This document shows, piece after piece, positions 25,701 through 35,639 of a stretch of 64,000 nt of DNA (position 1 is its first letter; the number at the start of each line of letters is the position of its first letter). The position numbers were made by a program, and so were the translations under genes. The DNA is from CAG-411 sp963643465. Lineage in GTDB: Bacteria; Bacillota; Clostridia; Lachnospirales; Lachnospiraceae. The notes below the pieces were generated by a model, which saw only the letters and a list, made by a program, of their open reading frames with translations, was not told where the DNA came from and did not search any database. Where the stretch lies: NCBI GenBank assembly GCA_963643465.1, contig CAVIJT010000008.1, forward strand, positions 1 to 64,000, read 5' to 3'.

Positions 25701-25957
25701 CAATACTCGGACAATATGTTTCCGTTACCATTTAATGTTATTTTGGCATTTGCTCCGGGTCTAGATATGGAAGTAACAGGTTCGTTATAAACGATATCTG
25801 TTGCAGAAATATCATATGAAAGAGAGTGGATAGTTGATGACTTATTGGAAAATACAGTAGTCGTTGTAGCGGCATAAGAGGTATGCTCTATGGGAGATAT
25901 AAGGGAAATTACCATAGAGGATGCTAAGATTATGCTTAAAAAAGGTTTTTTTTTCAT
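22733..25957 (-). CDS. Large secreted BspA-like leucine-rich surface protein
   Basis: A 1074-residue exported protein. Residues 1-33 are a Sec signal peptide (MKKKPFLSIILASSMVIS, then S-Y-A-A). Roughly 50-330 is a strand-rich region; 390-800 holds repeated Ig-like units of the Big_3 type (G-N-S-L-T-K-D-D-V-T-V-K-V-R-Y-T-N and similar). A Thr/Pro/Ser linker (about 820-915) follows, then BspA-type LRR_5 repeats (A-F-K-N-C-K-T-L-K-G-T-V-T-I-P, A-F-Y-K-C-K-N-I-T-K-L) to the end. No LPxTG or membrane anchor. The ATG at 25957 has only a distant ribosome site. It is divergent from a longer paralogue at 26337 and shares its C-terminal design with the protein at 46714. Confidence 0.88.
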   Translation of the reverse strand: MKKKPFLSIILASSMVISLISPIEHTSYAATTTTVFSNKSSTIHSLSYDISATDIVYNEPVTSISRPGANAKITLNGNGNILSEYCLAYSSGSLIINGDTTFNGCISPGVSTSKYLTDTLVFNADITFAPNYNNKSALTYTGINNMYILKDPVKYIHIADNYNFGTGVSIKNLFLDYVADASSIQSGNKLRLSSPDYNVAIDNIYFTNPNCNYTSLSLKNVSASNMGKATVYGYGGASAYNSSGNKVLSKEMYEEYATGYGTFVNYVKGFQTDTASLPADVNLGKGQSKATISFKNINVTGTYLDAQDPANGSTYTRKMTKKTSWHTTNTSDSQYQYGIYVPVTYNSVSSDSYTYSADGTKYALLEGDTCQFPAGTHTYYIEAGGNFEKHTVTVNACRIEEITSITLKNENMEVGNSLTKDDVTVKVRYTNDSNEYTLDSSEFSLENPDITKEGASNVVTVVVPRKNNTSLSQTVTVNGYVDNVTGFEVECNITEKLAGTTFSVGNITLKNVTYGNPNKDTTETLQGGYSFMSNGAATNTIKIQPGINKISVCYGDYVLKDAITITGYTAESFTTLCDYQTMYVGTSLFKSDVTLKNIIYNDTKQTKKSSVKDGSFDFMVNGEIVSNVTIHEGTNVIGICYDGKTIEDAITIQGIVYDLKNVKAEYVESYLVDGVPHAKIRITITHQDGTITSTEIDNLAFDSTYQFKTNQNNEAAIFYQGMEFAITDHLTTIDEVRYLGTSTDTSYQVADFYIAATYASGTQKNTEANPEIAADFSTSVTTMSQQKKIVSLAYKTDNTEKVTATVELDQSNQVVSVSMDSNQQTASPQPDVTGSPSPIPTTPTTGTPAVTSSPVVTNDKQSTTTPTVTNTPATGTSSPTTDSPASGTPVVAETTTPTISPTVSPTATPIVTPVKGKTYTVGNLKYKVTSVTKTKGTVTLTGYVNSTSKLRLPSTVTIGKHKMKVTAIAAGAFKNCKTLKGTVTIPAYVTSIGKKAFYKCKNITKLVVTSKVHTIGTSAFQYCTKLKAVNLYNCTVKKVGKKAFFNNHKNRKFNMYYGQMAYYKKLLKYKIHFN

Positions 25958-26078
25958 AAAATGTACCAAGCCTCAAGTGAACCAGTCAGTGGTAGAGATG
26001 AGGCGCAAACGTAAGTAGGAAAAGGATGTGTTTGCGTATTCCTTTCTTTTAAATTTCCTTCTCCCTATCTTGGTTTTC

Positions 26079-26118
26079 TTCAATAATATATTGAAATTTT
26101 GTTGATTTATGTTATAGT
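26079..26118 (+). promoter_or_regulatory. Promoter with palindromic operator, divergent surface-protein genes
   Basis: TTGAAA (26091-26096) and TATAGT (26113-26118), 16 bases apart, fit a vegetative promoter for the 26337 gene. The perfect palindrome TTCAATA-ATA-TATTGAA (26079-26095) overlaps the -35. The rest of the 378-base gap (25958-26336) is AT-rich, with a leader of about 210 nt and no ORF seen. Confidence 0.55.
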
Positions 26119-26336
26119 TAATTAATAGAATTGTAAAATTGAGTTAATCATACCATAATTTGTGTAATATCGCAAGTTTGAGAAAAAATTGTAAGTGAGG
26201 AGGATGAGAAAACAGTAACGCAGGATTGTTTATGTGGCTGTCAAGTAGATATGTGAACAGTAACAGAAACATAATAATGGATGGTGTGAATAGTATTGAA
26301 CTATGGATAATAAAAAATGAAAAATAGGAGATAAAG

Positions 26337-29300
26337 ATGATGAAAAAGAAAATTAGAATATTTATTGCGCGTGTTTTGTTAGTATTATTAATATGTTTGA
26401 ATCTTGACTTTTCTGGAATTATGGTAGAGGCACGTATGGGACTGCAAGCTAGTATTGTATTTGAAAATGTGCAATGGGATTTAATAAATGCATATGATAC
26501 ATATAATGTAACGGTCAGTCCTAACGACGTAATAACAGATGGGGCAAGTATGGTGCTTCCTACTAAGGAAGAAATGGTAACACTTACTACAAACAATGGG
26601 TTTAGTGGAATAAGTTCAATTTTACAGCATAAGAATGCCCAAGGGGACGAAGCTGTAAAAATCTCATTTGGCGGTAATGCCAGTAAAATTCAAGAGAATG
26701 TTTTAAATAAAATATCTCAAATTGTGATTCATGAGGATTATCCTGTTTTTCCCGATGAGTATACGATTACATCGTATTCTGGTCATGATGTGTTTCAAGG
26801 TAATGCAACCATAAATAAGATCATGGTAGATACAAACAATAAGAATGGTTTTCGTATCAGAGAGAAAACATTCAAAGATATGTCTGGATTGCAGACGGTA
26901 GACATCAATGTAGGGAATGGTGAAATCAAGTTGGATGGATCTGTTTTTGAAGGTTGTACAAATCTGACGAATGTAACATTGACAGCCGGAACGATTACCA
27001 TTAATGGTGGATTGAATTTTTCGGGATGTTCCAATTTGAGCAAAATTGTGTTTAATGGTAATGTAACGTTTTCGGGGGAAAAGGATTTCCAAGGATGTAA
27101 CTGTCTCCAGGATGTAAGATTTAATAAGGACGCTACATTTGATGGTACAGATACCTTTTCTAATTTAAATCTGTCTAACACGAATATTACATTTACTGGA
27201 AATGTGACAAATATATCAGAGGGAAAGAGTGCGATAGCATTTACTGGATGTAAGGGAATTGGAACAGTAAGTATTGGTGCGAAGGATACGGAATCTAGTG
27301 CAAATATTGGAGGTAATTTTATTTCAAATTCTACGCTTACCAATCTGAACATTGAAGGTGGCACGACCACATTAGCTGCGGATGCTATCTATAATAGCGA
27401 AATTGGCGGAATTTCATTTAATGCATCCACCAGAGTAGAAAAAGGTGCATTGGCTGGATGTACAGTTGGCAATATGTATTTTAATACATCGGATGTAAAG
27501 AGTAGCGGAGATGACGGAGCAATTGGAAAGAATACAACGGTGACAAATATTTATTTCAATCACTATGACTTTTTCAGAAATAGCGACAAAGTTACTGCAT
27601 TGGATAGTGTGCCACTAGGAACAGGAGAGTGTTCTCTTAATTGTACAAATATGTTTTTCTTAAGTCCGAATTTTAAAAAAATTAATAATTCTCCTTATAA
27701 CAGCAGCAAAGTTGCAACTAATGTGTATGGATATGGTGGAACACTTGCTACTTATAATAATGAAGAAGAGGATATTACTGCTAAGGAAATGTTTGAACAG
27801 TGGATAGCAGGAAGTAAGAATACTTATCACAACATTATACAGTTGACAAGTGGACAGAAGCAGGGACAACTTGAGGAAAAAAAATTGTTTGTGGAAACGG
27901 AAGATCAAAAGGTAACTTTCGATTTGTCCAGCTTGGAGATTTTTGCAAAATACAATGAGAATATTACGGTTTTGGATCAGCTTCCTACGGATGAGGCAGG
28001 AAATGTACGTACAGGAGAGTTTCGCTTGCAATATACAAAAGATCCAAAAGCAGATACTAATTTTAATTATAAAGTGTTGACGAAAGCTACGGAAGCATCT
28101 GCCAGTGGACAATATGCTTACACCGATGGAACTGGAGTCAAATATATTACCTGTCAGGAGGACAAGTTGGAACTTGGCGTAGGAACTTATCATTATTATG
28201 TGCAGGCAGCAGGCGAGACTTGGCCGCTTACGATTAAGGTGCAGCAGAATAAGATTAGCAAACTTAAGGTTTTAATTAAGGATAAAGGTCAGAAGGATGG
28301 GAAAGTCCATGTTACTGTAGGTGATGACCTTTCTAAAGTAAAAGAATACATTACAGTAATGGGTGTTTTAACAGATGAAGAGACAGAGGTGGAATTGTAC
28401 GCCAGTCAGTATAAAGTGGTTAAGACGGGGCTTTCTACGGAAGCGGTTACGGCACAGGACACCAAATTATGGGTGTACTATCAGGATGTGAGAGAAGAGA
28501 TAGCGGATGTGCGGGTGCATGAGGATAAGGTTGTTTCCTTTGATTTAGCATGTAGTAAGACAGATATGCCAATAGGTGGGCAATTGACATTGGAAGATAT
28601 GATACTGACCAACATAACCTATGATAACCCAGTGACACCGGTGATTTCCAAGTTAACCAAGCCTACGGCTACTTCTGGCTATATATATCATTTCTTACAG
28701 GATGGACAGGAGACGGATGTTTATACCATCAAGAGCGGAAAAAATGAGATTTCAGTTACATACGAGGGGCATGTGGAAAAGATATCAGTCACTGGAGTAT
28801 CCAATCAGGTGAAAGATTATGAAATCAGTTGCAATGTGAAGGAAGTAGAATTGTATCAAAAGTCCAGTCTGGATATCAGTGAAGTGATGCTGGAGGATGT
28901 GGTTTATGCAGATGAACGTCTTGATGGGTACAAAGAGGAAATCGTCAAGAGTGGTTTTACATTTGTGGTAAACGGGGAAGAGACTGACACGGTGAAGTTA
29001 GAGGATGGGGAGAATACCATCCGTGTCAGATACAATGGTCTGGACAAAAAATTTACAGTAAAGGCATATGCACAGTCCATTGACCGAATTGAGGTAAGTT
29101 ATTGTGGACCGGCTGTATATGAAGGCAATGAGGTTCCTAAGGATACTTCTGTTTTGTTGGTAACAGTGTACTACAAGCATCCGTATGAGGCTTCTGTGCT
29201 TCTCTCCAATTTTGAGGTAAGCTATGATACCTATCATATCGTGCCGGGAGAAAATAATGAGATTTATGTGAGATATAAAGGTGTCAAGTCCAGCAAACCG

Positions 29301-30284
29301 ATTCAGGTGTTGGGACTGGCGGATGGTCTGAAAGAGATTAAAACAGTAGAATATCGTGGTTCCAACAAGACGGGAACCAGCTTGGAGAAAGACGATTTCT
29401 ATGTAGAATTAGAATATCTGTCAGGAAAAGTTGTGACATCAGAGGAGAATCCTGCTATTTTAGACAGCCTTACCTTATCATCAGATAAATTGACAGATGG
29501 TGAAAACTGCATCAAGGTTGTGTATGATGGTGCATTGACTGGAGAAGTCAATGTAGTGGCAAATGCAGAGGGCATACGGGTTTCTGCTGCACCAGAGGCA
29601 AGTAAAAGACCAGACATTTCCACAGGAGGCAGTATTGTTTCTGATAATACGGAGACACCGAAGCTAACTATAGCACCAAATAATACAGTGATGCCAATGA
29701 TGACTGTTGCACCGGGAAGTGTATCGGAAGTACCAGTTGTTACACAGACTCCACAGGAAACGGATTCTACTTCTGTAGTGCCTACCGTTTCTCCAGTGGC
29801 TCAGCCTCAGAAAGGAAGCAGCTTTACGGTGCAGGGAGTGAAATACAAGGTCAATAGTGTTACAAAGGAAGGTGGCAGTGTATCTGCCACAGGCTATGAT
29901 AAGGAAGCGTCGAAGGTGAAATTGCAGACAGCAGTTTCCTTGAATGGATACCAGTATACGGTAACAAAGATTGAAAAGGGAGCGTTTAAAAACTGTAGTA
30001 AGTTGTCTGGAACCATCAGCTTGACCAAGAATGTGAAGGTGATAGGCGACAGTGCGTTTTATGGATGTAAGAATATCAAAAAAGTGGTATTCGGTTCTAA
30101 TGTAACCCAGATTGGCAAGAGTAGTTTTTGCAATTGTAGCAAGTTGTCAACCATTCAGTTTAAGACCGGAAGCGTAAAGAAGATAGGAAAGAATGCGTTT
30201 AAAGGTATTTCTAAGAAATATAAGGTAAAAACCACAAAAGCGCTGAAAAAGACCTATGCAAAACGGTTGGAGGGTGCAATTTAA
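26337..30284 (+). CDS. Very large secreted leucine-rich/Ig-like surface protein
   Basis: A 1315-residue exported protein with a signal peptide (basic start, hydrophobic core to about residue 27, cleavage near V-E-A-R). Residues about 165-280 hold LRR_5-like units (F-E-G-C-T-N-L-T-N-V, F-S-G-C-S-N-L-S-K-I). Several Big_3-like Ig modules lie between about 640 and 1085 (V-G-D-D-L-S, P-I-G-G-Q-L-T-L-E-D-M-I-L, K-T-G-T-S-L-E-K-D-D-F). A Pro/Thr linker (about 1095-1155) and C-terminal LRR_5 repeats finish the protein. AGGAG precedes tandem ATGs at 26337 and 26340. It is a paralogue of the 22733 and 46714 genes and lies just before the type VII locus, so surface adhesion or substrate binding is likely. 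Confidence 0.88.
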   Translation: MMKKKIRIFIARVLLVLLICLNLDFSGIMVEARMGLQASIVFENVQWDLINAYDTYNVTVSPNDVITDGASMVLPTKEEMVTLTTNNGFSGISSILQHKNAQGDEAVKISFGGNASKIQENVLNKISQIVIHEDYPVFPDEYTITSYSGHDVFQGNATINKIMVDTNNKNGFRIREKTFKDMSGLQTVDINVGNGEIKLDGSVFEGCTNLTNVTLTAGTITINGGLNFSGCSNLSKIVFNGNVTFSGEKDFQGCNCLQDVRFNKDATFDGTDTFSNLNLSNTNITFTGNVTNISEGKSAIAFTGCKGIGTVSIGAKDTESSANIGGNFISNSTLTNLNIEGGTTTLAADAIYNSEIGGISFNASTRVEKGALAGCTVGNMYFNTSDVKSSGDDGAIGKNTTVTNIYFNHYDFFRNSDKVTALDSVPLGTGECSLNCTNMFFLSPNFKKINNSPYNSSKVATNVYGYGGTLATYNNEEEDITAKEMFEQWIAGSKNTYHNIIQLTSGQKQGQLEEKKLFVETEDQKVTFDLSSLEIFAKYNENITVLDQLPTDEAGNVRTGEFRLQYTKDPKADTNFNYKVLTKATEASASGQYAYTDGTGVKYITCQEDKLELGVGTYHYYVQAAGETWPLTIKVQQNKISKLKVLIKDKGQKDGKVHVTVGDDLSKVKEYITVMGVLTDEETEVELYASQYKVVKTGLSTEAVTAQDTKLWVYYQDVREEIADVRVHEDKVVSFDLACSKTDMPIGGQLTLEDMILTNITYDNPVTPVISKLTKPTATSGYIYHFLQDGQETDVYTIKSGKNEISVTYEGHVEKISVTGVSNQVKDYEISCNVKEVELYQKSSLDISEVMLEDVVYADERLDGYKEEIVKSGFTFVVNGEETDTVKLEDGENTIRVRYNGLDKKFTVKAYAQSIDRIEVSYCGPAVYEGNEVPKDTSVLLVTVYYKHPYEASVLLSNFEVSYDTYHIVPGENNEIYVRYKGVKSSKPIQVLGLADGLKEIKTVEYRGSNKTGTSLEKDDFYVELEYLSGKVVTSEENPAILDSLTLSSDKLTDGENCIKVVYDGALTGEVNVVANAEGIRVSAAPEASKRPDISTGGSIVSDNTETPKLTIAPNNTVMPMMTVAPGSVSEVPVVTQTPQETDSTSVVPTVSPVAQPQKGSSFTVQGVKYKVNSVTKEGGSVSATGYDKEASKVKLQTAVSLNGYQYTVTKIEKGAFKNCSKLSGTISLTKNVKVIGDSAFYGCKNIKKVVFGSNVTQIGKSSFCNCSKLSTIQFKTGSVKKIGKNAFKGISKKYKVKTTKALKKTYAKRLEGAI

Positions 30285-30295
30285 AATAAGGAATT

Positions 30296-30339
30296 TGTAG
30301 CAGGAAAGCAATCTGTTGTATGAGAGACTTCCTGCTACA
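30296..30339 (+). terminator. Hairpin after the 26337 gene
   Basis: Perfect 11-bp stem TGTAGCAGGAA / TTCCTGCTACA, but without a T-run, so termination is uncertain. Confidence 0.45.
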
Positions 30340-30408
30340 GTTATGTAGTTACAAATCTTGTTTGCAGGAAAGTTTATAGTATGATTGAAGAGAAAGGAAG
30401 ATTGAAGA

Positions 30409-30606
30409 ATGGAACAAGAATATGTAAAGTTCTTAAAGTCGGATGCAATGATACTTACATACGAAATTGTAGTATTAATTGCATTGATTGTGGTGTGTAT
30501 TGTTTTGTCTAAATGGCAGAAACGAATGCGAAGAGAGGATGAGCAAAAGAAAGAAAGAATTGAATGGGAACAACTACAGATTTCATTGCAGAATAATAGA
30601 AAATAG
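30409..30606 (+). CDS. Small single-span membrane protein at the head of the type VII locus
   Basis: A 65-residue protein with one hydrophobic helix (about 17-35, T-Y-E-I-V-V-L-I-A-L-I-V-V-C-I-V-L) followed by a basic/charged coiled tail (K-W-Q-K-R-M-R-R-E-D-E-Q). AAAGGAAG lies before the ATG. It ends 19 bases before essC, so it is almost certainly co-transcribed. No family recognised. EssA is also a small membrane protein of type VII loci, but there is no sequence resemblance strong enough to claim it. Confidence 0.75.
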   Translation: MEQEYVKFLKSDAMILTYEIVVLIALIVVCIVLSKWQKRMRREDEQKKERIEWEQLQISLQNNRK

Positions 30607-30625
30607 TAGAAAGGAGTAAAAAAAA

Positions 30626-33600
30626 ATGGGATTTATAATTTCGGTTTATACGAAATTAGCGTTTAAAGAGTTTATTTTGCCATCAATAAATAATTCAGAT
30701 TATGAAATTACATTAAGAAATAATTATTTTCAACTTCAAGAAGATATACAATTAAAATTAGAAGTATTAGATGGTGTATGGAGAATTAAAAAGAGTTTAA
30801 AATATTCAGGTATTGTGCAAGAAGGACAGGTATTGGAGGATAATACAATTATTTCTCTAATGACAGGACATGGAGAGGAAATTTCTATTATTCCGAAACA
30901 TAATACATCTAATTTTCACGAATATAAAAAGTTCTCTTTAAAAGATGTATCTATAATTACAATAGGTAATGAGATAAATAATACCATTTGTTATAATTAT
31001 TTGCGAATGGTATCCAGATGCCATGCCAAAATTGTGAAATGTGATTCTGGCTTTCGGATTGAAAACAATAGCGCCAATGGACTGTATGTCAATGCCATGA
31101 AAGTGGAAGGAAGTACGGAGTTGGAATTTGGCGCTCTGATTAATATTTTGGGACTTCATATGGTGTATCTAGGTGACATATTAGCAATCGATACGATGGA
31201 AAATGGTGTGTCTGTGGATGAGAGAATACTAAGACCTTGTGAGTTACAATTAGAGGAGACGGTTTTGTTGGATTCGCAACAGAGACTTCCAGCGGAAGCG
31301 AAAATGTATCACCGGGCGCCAAGAAATTATGAAAAATTGTATTCTGAGGTTATTGAAATAGAAGCACCACCACAAAAGCGTGAGGAAAAGAATGAACCGT
31401 TAATTTTAACGCTTGGACCTTCTATTACAATGGTTATTCCTATGTTACTGGGATATGCGTTTATGGGATATGCCTCAAAGATGTCTGGCGCGGGTTCCAA
31501 TTTGATGATGTATTCTGGTGTTATTATGATGTTAGGTTCTGGTATATTTTCGGTTATATGGGCGCTTCTTTCTCTGAAACAGAAAAAAAAGGATGAGAAG
31601 GAGGAAAATGAATTACGGTTTCAGTCATATAGTCAGTATCTGCTGGAAAAAAAGCAGGAAGTGGAAGCTATTTATGAGGATACGATTCGAAAATTGGAGG
31701 AAACGTATCCAAGTGCAGATGCATGTTTAAATTATAATGAGAATAAGGGAGTTCTTTGGAATCGAAATCATACACATGACGATTTTTTAAGACATCGATT
31801 GGGCATTGGGGAGCTTCCTTTTCAAAGTAATATTGTAATTCCAAAGAAATCATTTTCTTTGCGAAAGGATGATTTGAAAGAACAACCACAGAAAATCAAA
31901 GATAATTTTAAGTCGTTATATAATGTGCCAATTACATTGGATCTTATGCAGCGAAAGATTATTGGAATTGTGGGAGGATCGAACAAGCAGAATGCGATTG
32001 ATATTGTCAGACTTTTAAGTGTACAGATTGCAGCCAATAATTGTTATACGGATGTGAAATTAGCATATATTTATGACAATGAAACTTCGGATGATAATGG
32101 GCAATGGGATTTTGCAAGATGGTTTCCACATACTTGGTCTGAGGATAAAAGCACCCGTTTTATAGCAGCTTCAAAAGCGGATATGTCAGAAGTGTTGTAT
32201 GAGTTGACTCGTACTATGAGAAGTCGTGAAGATGACGAAGGCATGTCTTTTAATGAAGAACGGATTCCAAAACCATATTATGTGGTTTTTGTATCTGATG
32301 TAGCATTGCTAGAGGGACAGAGCTTTAATAAATATATGAATAGTAAGGATCCAAGATATGGATTGACTACGGTTCTTTTGACAGACCGTCATGAGAAGCT
32401 GCCGAATGATTGTGAATTTATCATTGAAAATTCGGAAGATTTTTCGGGAATGTATGATGTTTATCAAAGTAGAAAAGAGCGTCAGCAGATTCAGTTTGAT
32501 AAAGTGGATAAAAAACAGCTGGATATTTTTGCGCGACATTTGTCTTCACTGCATGTACCTGAGACGGAGGAAGGAGGAGAAATTCCGAATTCTATTACCT
32601 TTTTTGACATGTATAATATTAATCGCATCGAGGAATATCCGGTCAAAGAAATGTGGGCAAAATGTCGAACCTATGAAAATATTAAAGGTATGTTGGGGCA
32701 ACGGTCTGGTGGAGCACCATCATATCTAGATGTTCATGAAAAATATCATGGACCACATGGTTTGGTGGCAGGAACGACAGGTTCTGGTAAGAGTGAGACA
32801 TTACAGACGTATATTCTTTCACTTGCAATCAACTATAGTCCGGACGATGTGGGCTTTTTCATTATCGACTATAAAGGTGGTGGAATGGCGAATCTGTTTG
32901 ACGGTTTGCCACACATGATTGGCTCTATTTCCAACTTGTCGGGAAATCAGGTAAAAAGAGCTATGATTTCTATTAAGAGTGAAAATAGAAGGAGACAGAG
33001 AGTATTTTCAGAAAATGGTGTAAATAACATTAATTTATATACAAAACTATATAAAAATGGAGAGGCGCATTTGCCAGTGCCACATCTGTTCATTATTATT
33101 GATGAGTTTGCTGAGTTAAAACGAGAAGAACCGGAATTTATGAAGGAATTGATCAGTGTGGCTCAGGTTGGACGAAGTCTTGGTGTGCATTTGATCTTGG
33201 CTACACAGAAACCTAGTGGTACTGTAGATGATAACATTTGGAGTAACTCTAAGTTCCGCTTGTGTTTGCGTGTGCAGGATAAAAGTGATAGTAAAGATAT
33301 GCTACACAAAGAAGATGCTGCATTTATTACGCAGGCAGGACGTGGTTATTTACAAGTCGGTAATGATGAATTGTATGAGTTATTTCAGTCAGGATTTAGT
33401 GGAGCCATTTATTCAGAGGATATGGTGGTTACTACGAAAGATGTGGCAAAGATGGTTTCGCTGCCGGGTAAGGTAATTATGACGGGAAACAGTGTGAAGC
33501 AGTCTCAGAAAATGCACGCAGAATTATTGTGGATTACGAGATTGTGTCAATGTATTCAGCAGGCGTTATCATATATTTCAAGAGAAGAAACAAAGAATTT

Positions 33601-35620
33601 GCCGGATGCGGAAAATAAGATTATGTTTCTTATTGAAAAAATGTATCTGGTTATGAAAGAAAACAAGATTGACTATCCGGTAAGTGATTATAATACAGCC
33701 AGATTGAAAGATTTTATTGGAGTATATGGAGAGGCGACCGAACAGGCCACAGAAGAAAGTAATTTACCATCAGTTATTTTGAAGTTGTGCAGTTGTAACA
33801 ATATTAAAATGCCACAGGCAAAGGAAAAGACTCAGCTTGATGTTACGATTGAGCATTTAGCAAAAGTAGCAAAAGAGAATGGTTATACCCATAATATGCA
33901 GCTATGGATGCCAGTGTTGGGTGAGAAGATTTATCTGGGTGAATTTGAGGAGTATCGTAGTACTGCATATGGGAATGGACAATGGAAACGTCCTGCAAAA
34001 GCGGGAAAACTGGAGGTTGTTATTGGTAAGGCGGATGATCCGGAAAATCAGAATCAGATGGCAGTAACTTTTGATTTTATCGAAAAGGGACATTTGGCAA
34101 TTATGGGAAGTATTGTAACGGGAAGAAGTACCTTTGTACAAACAATTGCATATAGCTTGATACAGCGATATACTCCCGAATACGTGAATATATATGCACT
34201 GGACTTTAGTAGTAAATCTATGTCTGCGTTTGAGAATGCTCCTCAGTTTGGCGGTGTTATGTATGAGGATGATCAGGAAAAAATCAGTAAATTTATGAAT
34301 ATGCTGAATAGTATTATGGCAGAGAGAAAGCAAATATTAAAAGGGGGTAACTTCAAACAGTATATTGAGACAAATGGTCCGGTATTGCCTGCCGTTGTAT
34401 TGCTGATTGATAATTATGGTGCCTTTAAAGAGAAAACCGGGGAGGCATATGATGAGTTTATGATTCGTGTTTCTAAAGAAGGAAACAGTTTGGGAATTTA
34501 CATGGTAGTCACTGGTCAAAGTTATTCTTATGCGGATGTGACCGGACGTTTGGGAGAAAACATAGAATCCGTTTATTGTCTGGAGTATCCGGAATGGTTT
34601 TCTTATGTGGAATTTTTGCACACACCTCATTTTGATGTATTGCCGGAAAATGGTGTAAAGGGAAGAGGTTTAGCTAGAATAGGAGAAAAGGTTTTAGAGT
34701 ATCAGGTTGCATTAGCATTGGAAGCGGATAATGACTATCAGCGTATTGAAAAGATAGAAGATGTGTGTCTTGATATGAAAGAACATTGGAATGGTGTTCC
34801 TGCAAGAGGCATTCCGACAATTCCAGAAAAACCAGTATGGTCAGAATTTGTGAAACTGCCATCCTATGAGAAACAAAATCTGGAGAGAGATAAAATTGCA
34901 GTAGGATACAACCAAAGCAGTGCAGATGTATTTAGTTTGAATACAAAGGACTTTTTCTGTTATTTGATTTGCGGAGCACCACGTACTGGAAAGACCAACT
35001 ATATGCGTGTGATGTTGCAGTCTGTTTTAGAGAAAGAGGCAGATGTATGTATTATTGATGGACCGAAGAAAGAACTAAAGTTATACCAGAGTAAAGAGTG
35101 TGTAACATATTTGGATACCGAGGAAGATATTGTGCAGTATTTCTCAAATACATTGACGCCAATATTTGCACAGCGAAACCAGAGAAAATGGCAGTTACTT
35201 GATCAGGAGTGTGAGGAAGAAGAAATCTTTGAGACCATGGCAATGGAAGAACGGCCATTGTTTATCTTTATTGGAGATTTGCTGGAATTCCAGAATATGG
35301 CATATGGTTCGGATCAGGGAATGGATGCCTTTATGGAAAATTTGGTAGAAAAAGGAAGTTTGCATAATATTTACTTTATTTCTGAAATTTCTGTTAATAA
35401 AATGTCTCAGGCAGGAGCTTATCAGATGTTTAATATTTTTGCTTCTTATCAGACCGGTATTCATTTTGGTGGAAAAACAGAAGATAATTTAAAATTACCA
35501 TTTGGTTACCTGTCTTACAATGAGAGTAGCAGGAAGGAGCCGGTTGGAGTGGGTATACTTCCGGGTGAAAGCAATTACGAGGGCGTACGAAAGATTGTAG
35601 TACCAATGGCTCGCAAATAA
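30626..35620 (+). CDS. essC: EssC-type FtsK/SpoIIIE ATPase of type VII secretion
   Basis: A 1664-residue motor protein. The N-terminus carries a FHA-like module (about 100-165, with R-C-H-A-K-I-V and N-S-A-N-G-L-Y-V-N). Two membrane helices lie at about 258-318. Three FtsK-type ATPase domains follow: D1 has an intact Walker A (G-T-T-G-S-G-K-S, near 715) and Walker B (L-F-I-I-I-D-E-F); D2 has a degenerate P-loop (G-S-I-V-T-G-R-S, near 1162); D3 has G-A-P-R-T-G-K-T near 1451 but a weak Walker B. This matches the EssC/YukBA plan, in which D1 drives WXG100 export and D3 regulates. AAAGGAG precedes ATG; yukD follows after 19 bases. Confidence 0.97.
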   Translation: MGFIISVYTKLAFKEFILPSINNSDYEITLRNNYFQLQEDIQLKLEVLDGVWRIKKSLKYSGIVQEGQVLEDNTIISLMTGHGEEISIIPKHNTSNFHEYKKFSLKDVSIITIGNEINNTICYNYLRMVSRCHAKIVKCDSGFRIENNSANGLYVNAMKVEGSTELEFGALINILGLHMVYLGDILAIDTMENGVSVDERILRPCELQLEETVLLDSQQRLPAEAKMYHRAPRNYEKLYSEVIEIEAPPQKREEKNEPLILTLGPSITMVIPMLLGYAFMGYASKMSGAGSNLMMYSGVIMMLGSGIFSVIWALLSLKQKKKDEKEENELRFQSYSQYLLEKKQEVEAIYEDTIRKLEETYPSADACLNYNENKGVLWNRNHTHDDFLRHRLGIGELPFQSNIVIPKKSFSLRKDDLKEQPQKIKDNFKSLYNVPITLDLMQRKIIGIVGGSNKQNAIDIVRLLSVQIAANNCYTDVKLAYIYDNETSDDNGQWDFARWFPHTWSEDKSTRFIAASKADMSEVLYELTRTMRSREDDEGMSFNEERIPKPYYVVFVSDVALLEGQSFNKYMNSKDPRYGLTTVLLTDRHEKLPNDCEFIIENSEDFSGMYDVYQSRKERQQIQFDKVDKKQLDIFARHLSSLHVPETEEGGEIPNSITFFDMYNINRIEEYPVKEMWAKCRTYENIKGMLGQRSGGAPSYLDVHEKYHGPHGLVAGTTGSGKSETLQTYILSLAINYSPDDVGFFIIDYKGGGMANLFDGLPHMIGSISNLSGNQVKRAMISIKSENRRRQRVFSENGVNNINLYTKLYKNGEAHLPVPHLFIIIDEFAELKREEPEFMKELISVAQVGRSLGVHLILATQKPSGTVDDNIWSNSKFRLCLRVQDKSDSKDMLHKEDAAFITQAGRGYLQVGNDELYELFQSGFSGAIYSEDMVVTTKDVAKMVSLPGKVIMTGNSVKQSQKMHAELLWITRLCQCIQQALSYISREETKNLPDAENKIMFLIEKMYLVMKENKIDYPVSDYNTARLKDFIGVYGEATEQATEESNLPSVILKLCSCNNIKMPQAKEKTQLDVTIEHLAKVAKENGYTHNMQLWMPVLGEKIYLGEFEEYRSTAYGNGQWKRPAKAGKLEVVIGKADDPENQNQMAVTFDFIEKGHLAIMGSIVTGRSTFVQTIAYSLIQRYTPEYVNIYALDFSSKSMSAFENAPQFGGVMYEDDQEKISKFMNMLNSIMAERKQILKGGNFKQYIETNGPVLPAVVLLIDNYGAFKEKTGEAYDEFMIRVSKEGNSLGIYMVVTGQSYSYADVTGRLGENIESVYCLEYPEWFSYVEFLHTPHFDVLPENGVKGRGLARIGEKVLEYQVALALEADNDYQRIEKIEDVCLDMKEHWNGVPARGIPTIPEKPVWSEFVKLPSYEKQNLERDKIAVGYNQSSADVFSLNTKDFFCYLICGAPRTGKTNYMRVMLQSVLEKEADVCIIDGPKKELKLYQSKECVTYLDTEEDIVQYFSNTLTPIFAQRNQRKWQLLDQECEEEEIFETMAMEERPLFIFIGDLLEFQNMAYGSDQGMDAFMENLVEKGSLHNIYFISEISVNKMSQAGAYQMFNIFASYQTGIHFGGKTEDNLKLPFGYLSYNESSRKEPVGVGILPGESNYEGVRKIVVPMARK

Positions 35621-35639
35621 AAGGAAAGGAGATGGAAGT

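Noticed and set aside
26144..28193. Several long minus-strand ORFs inside the 26337 surface-protein gene (up to 191 codons)
   Set aside because: They lie antisense to a clearly coding frame, lack ribosome sites and have no family features.
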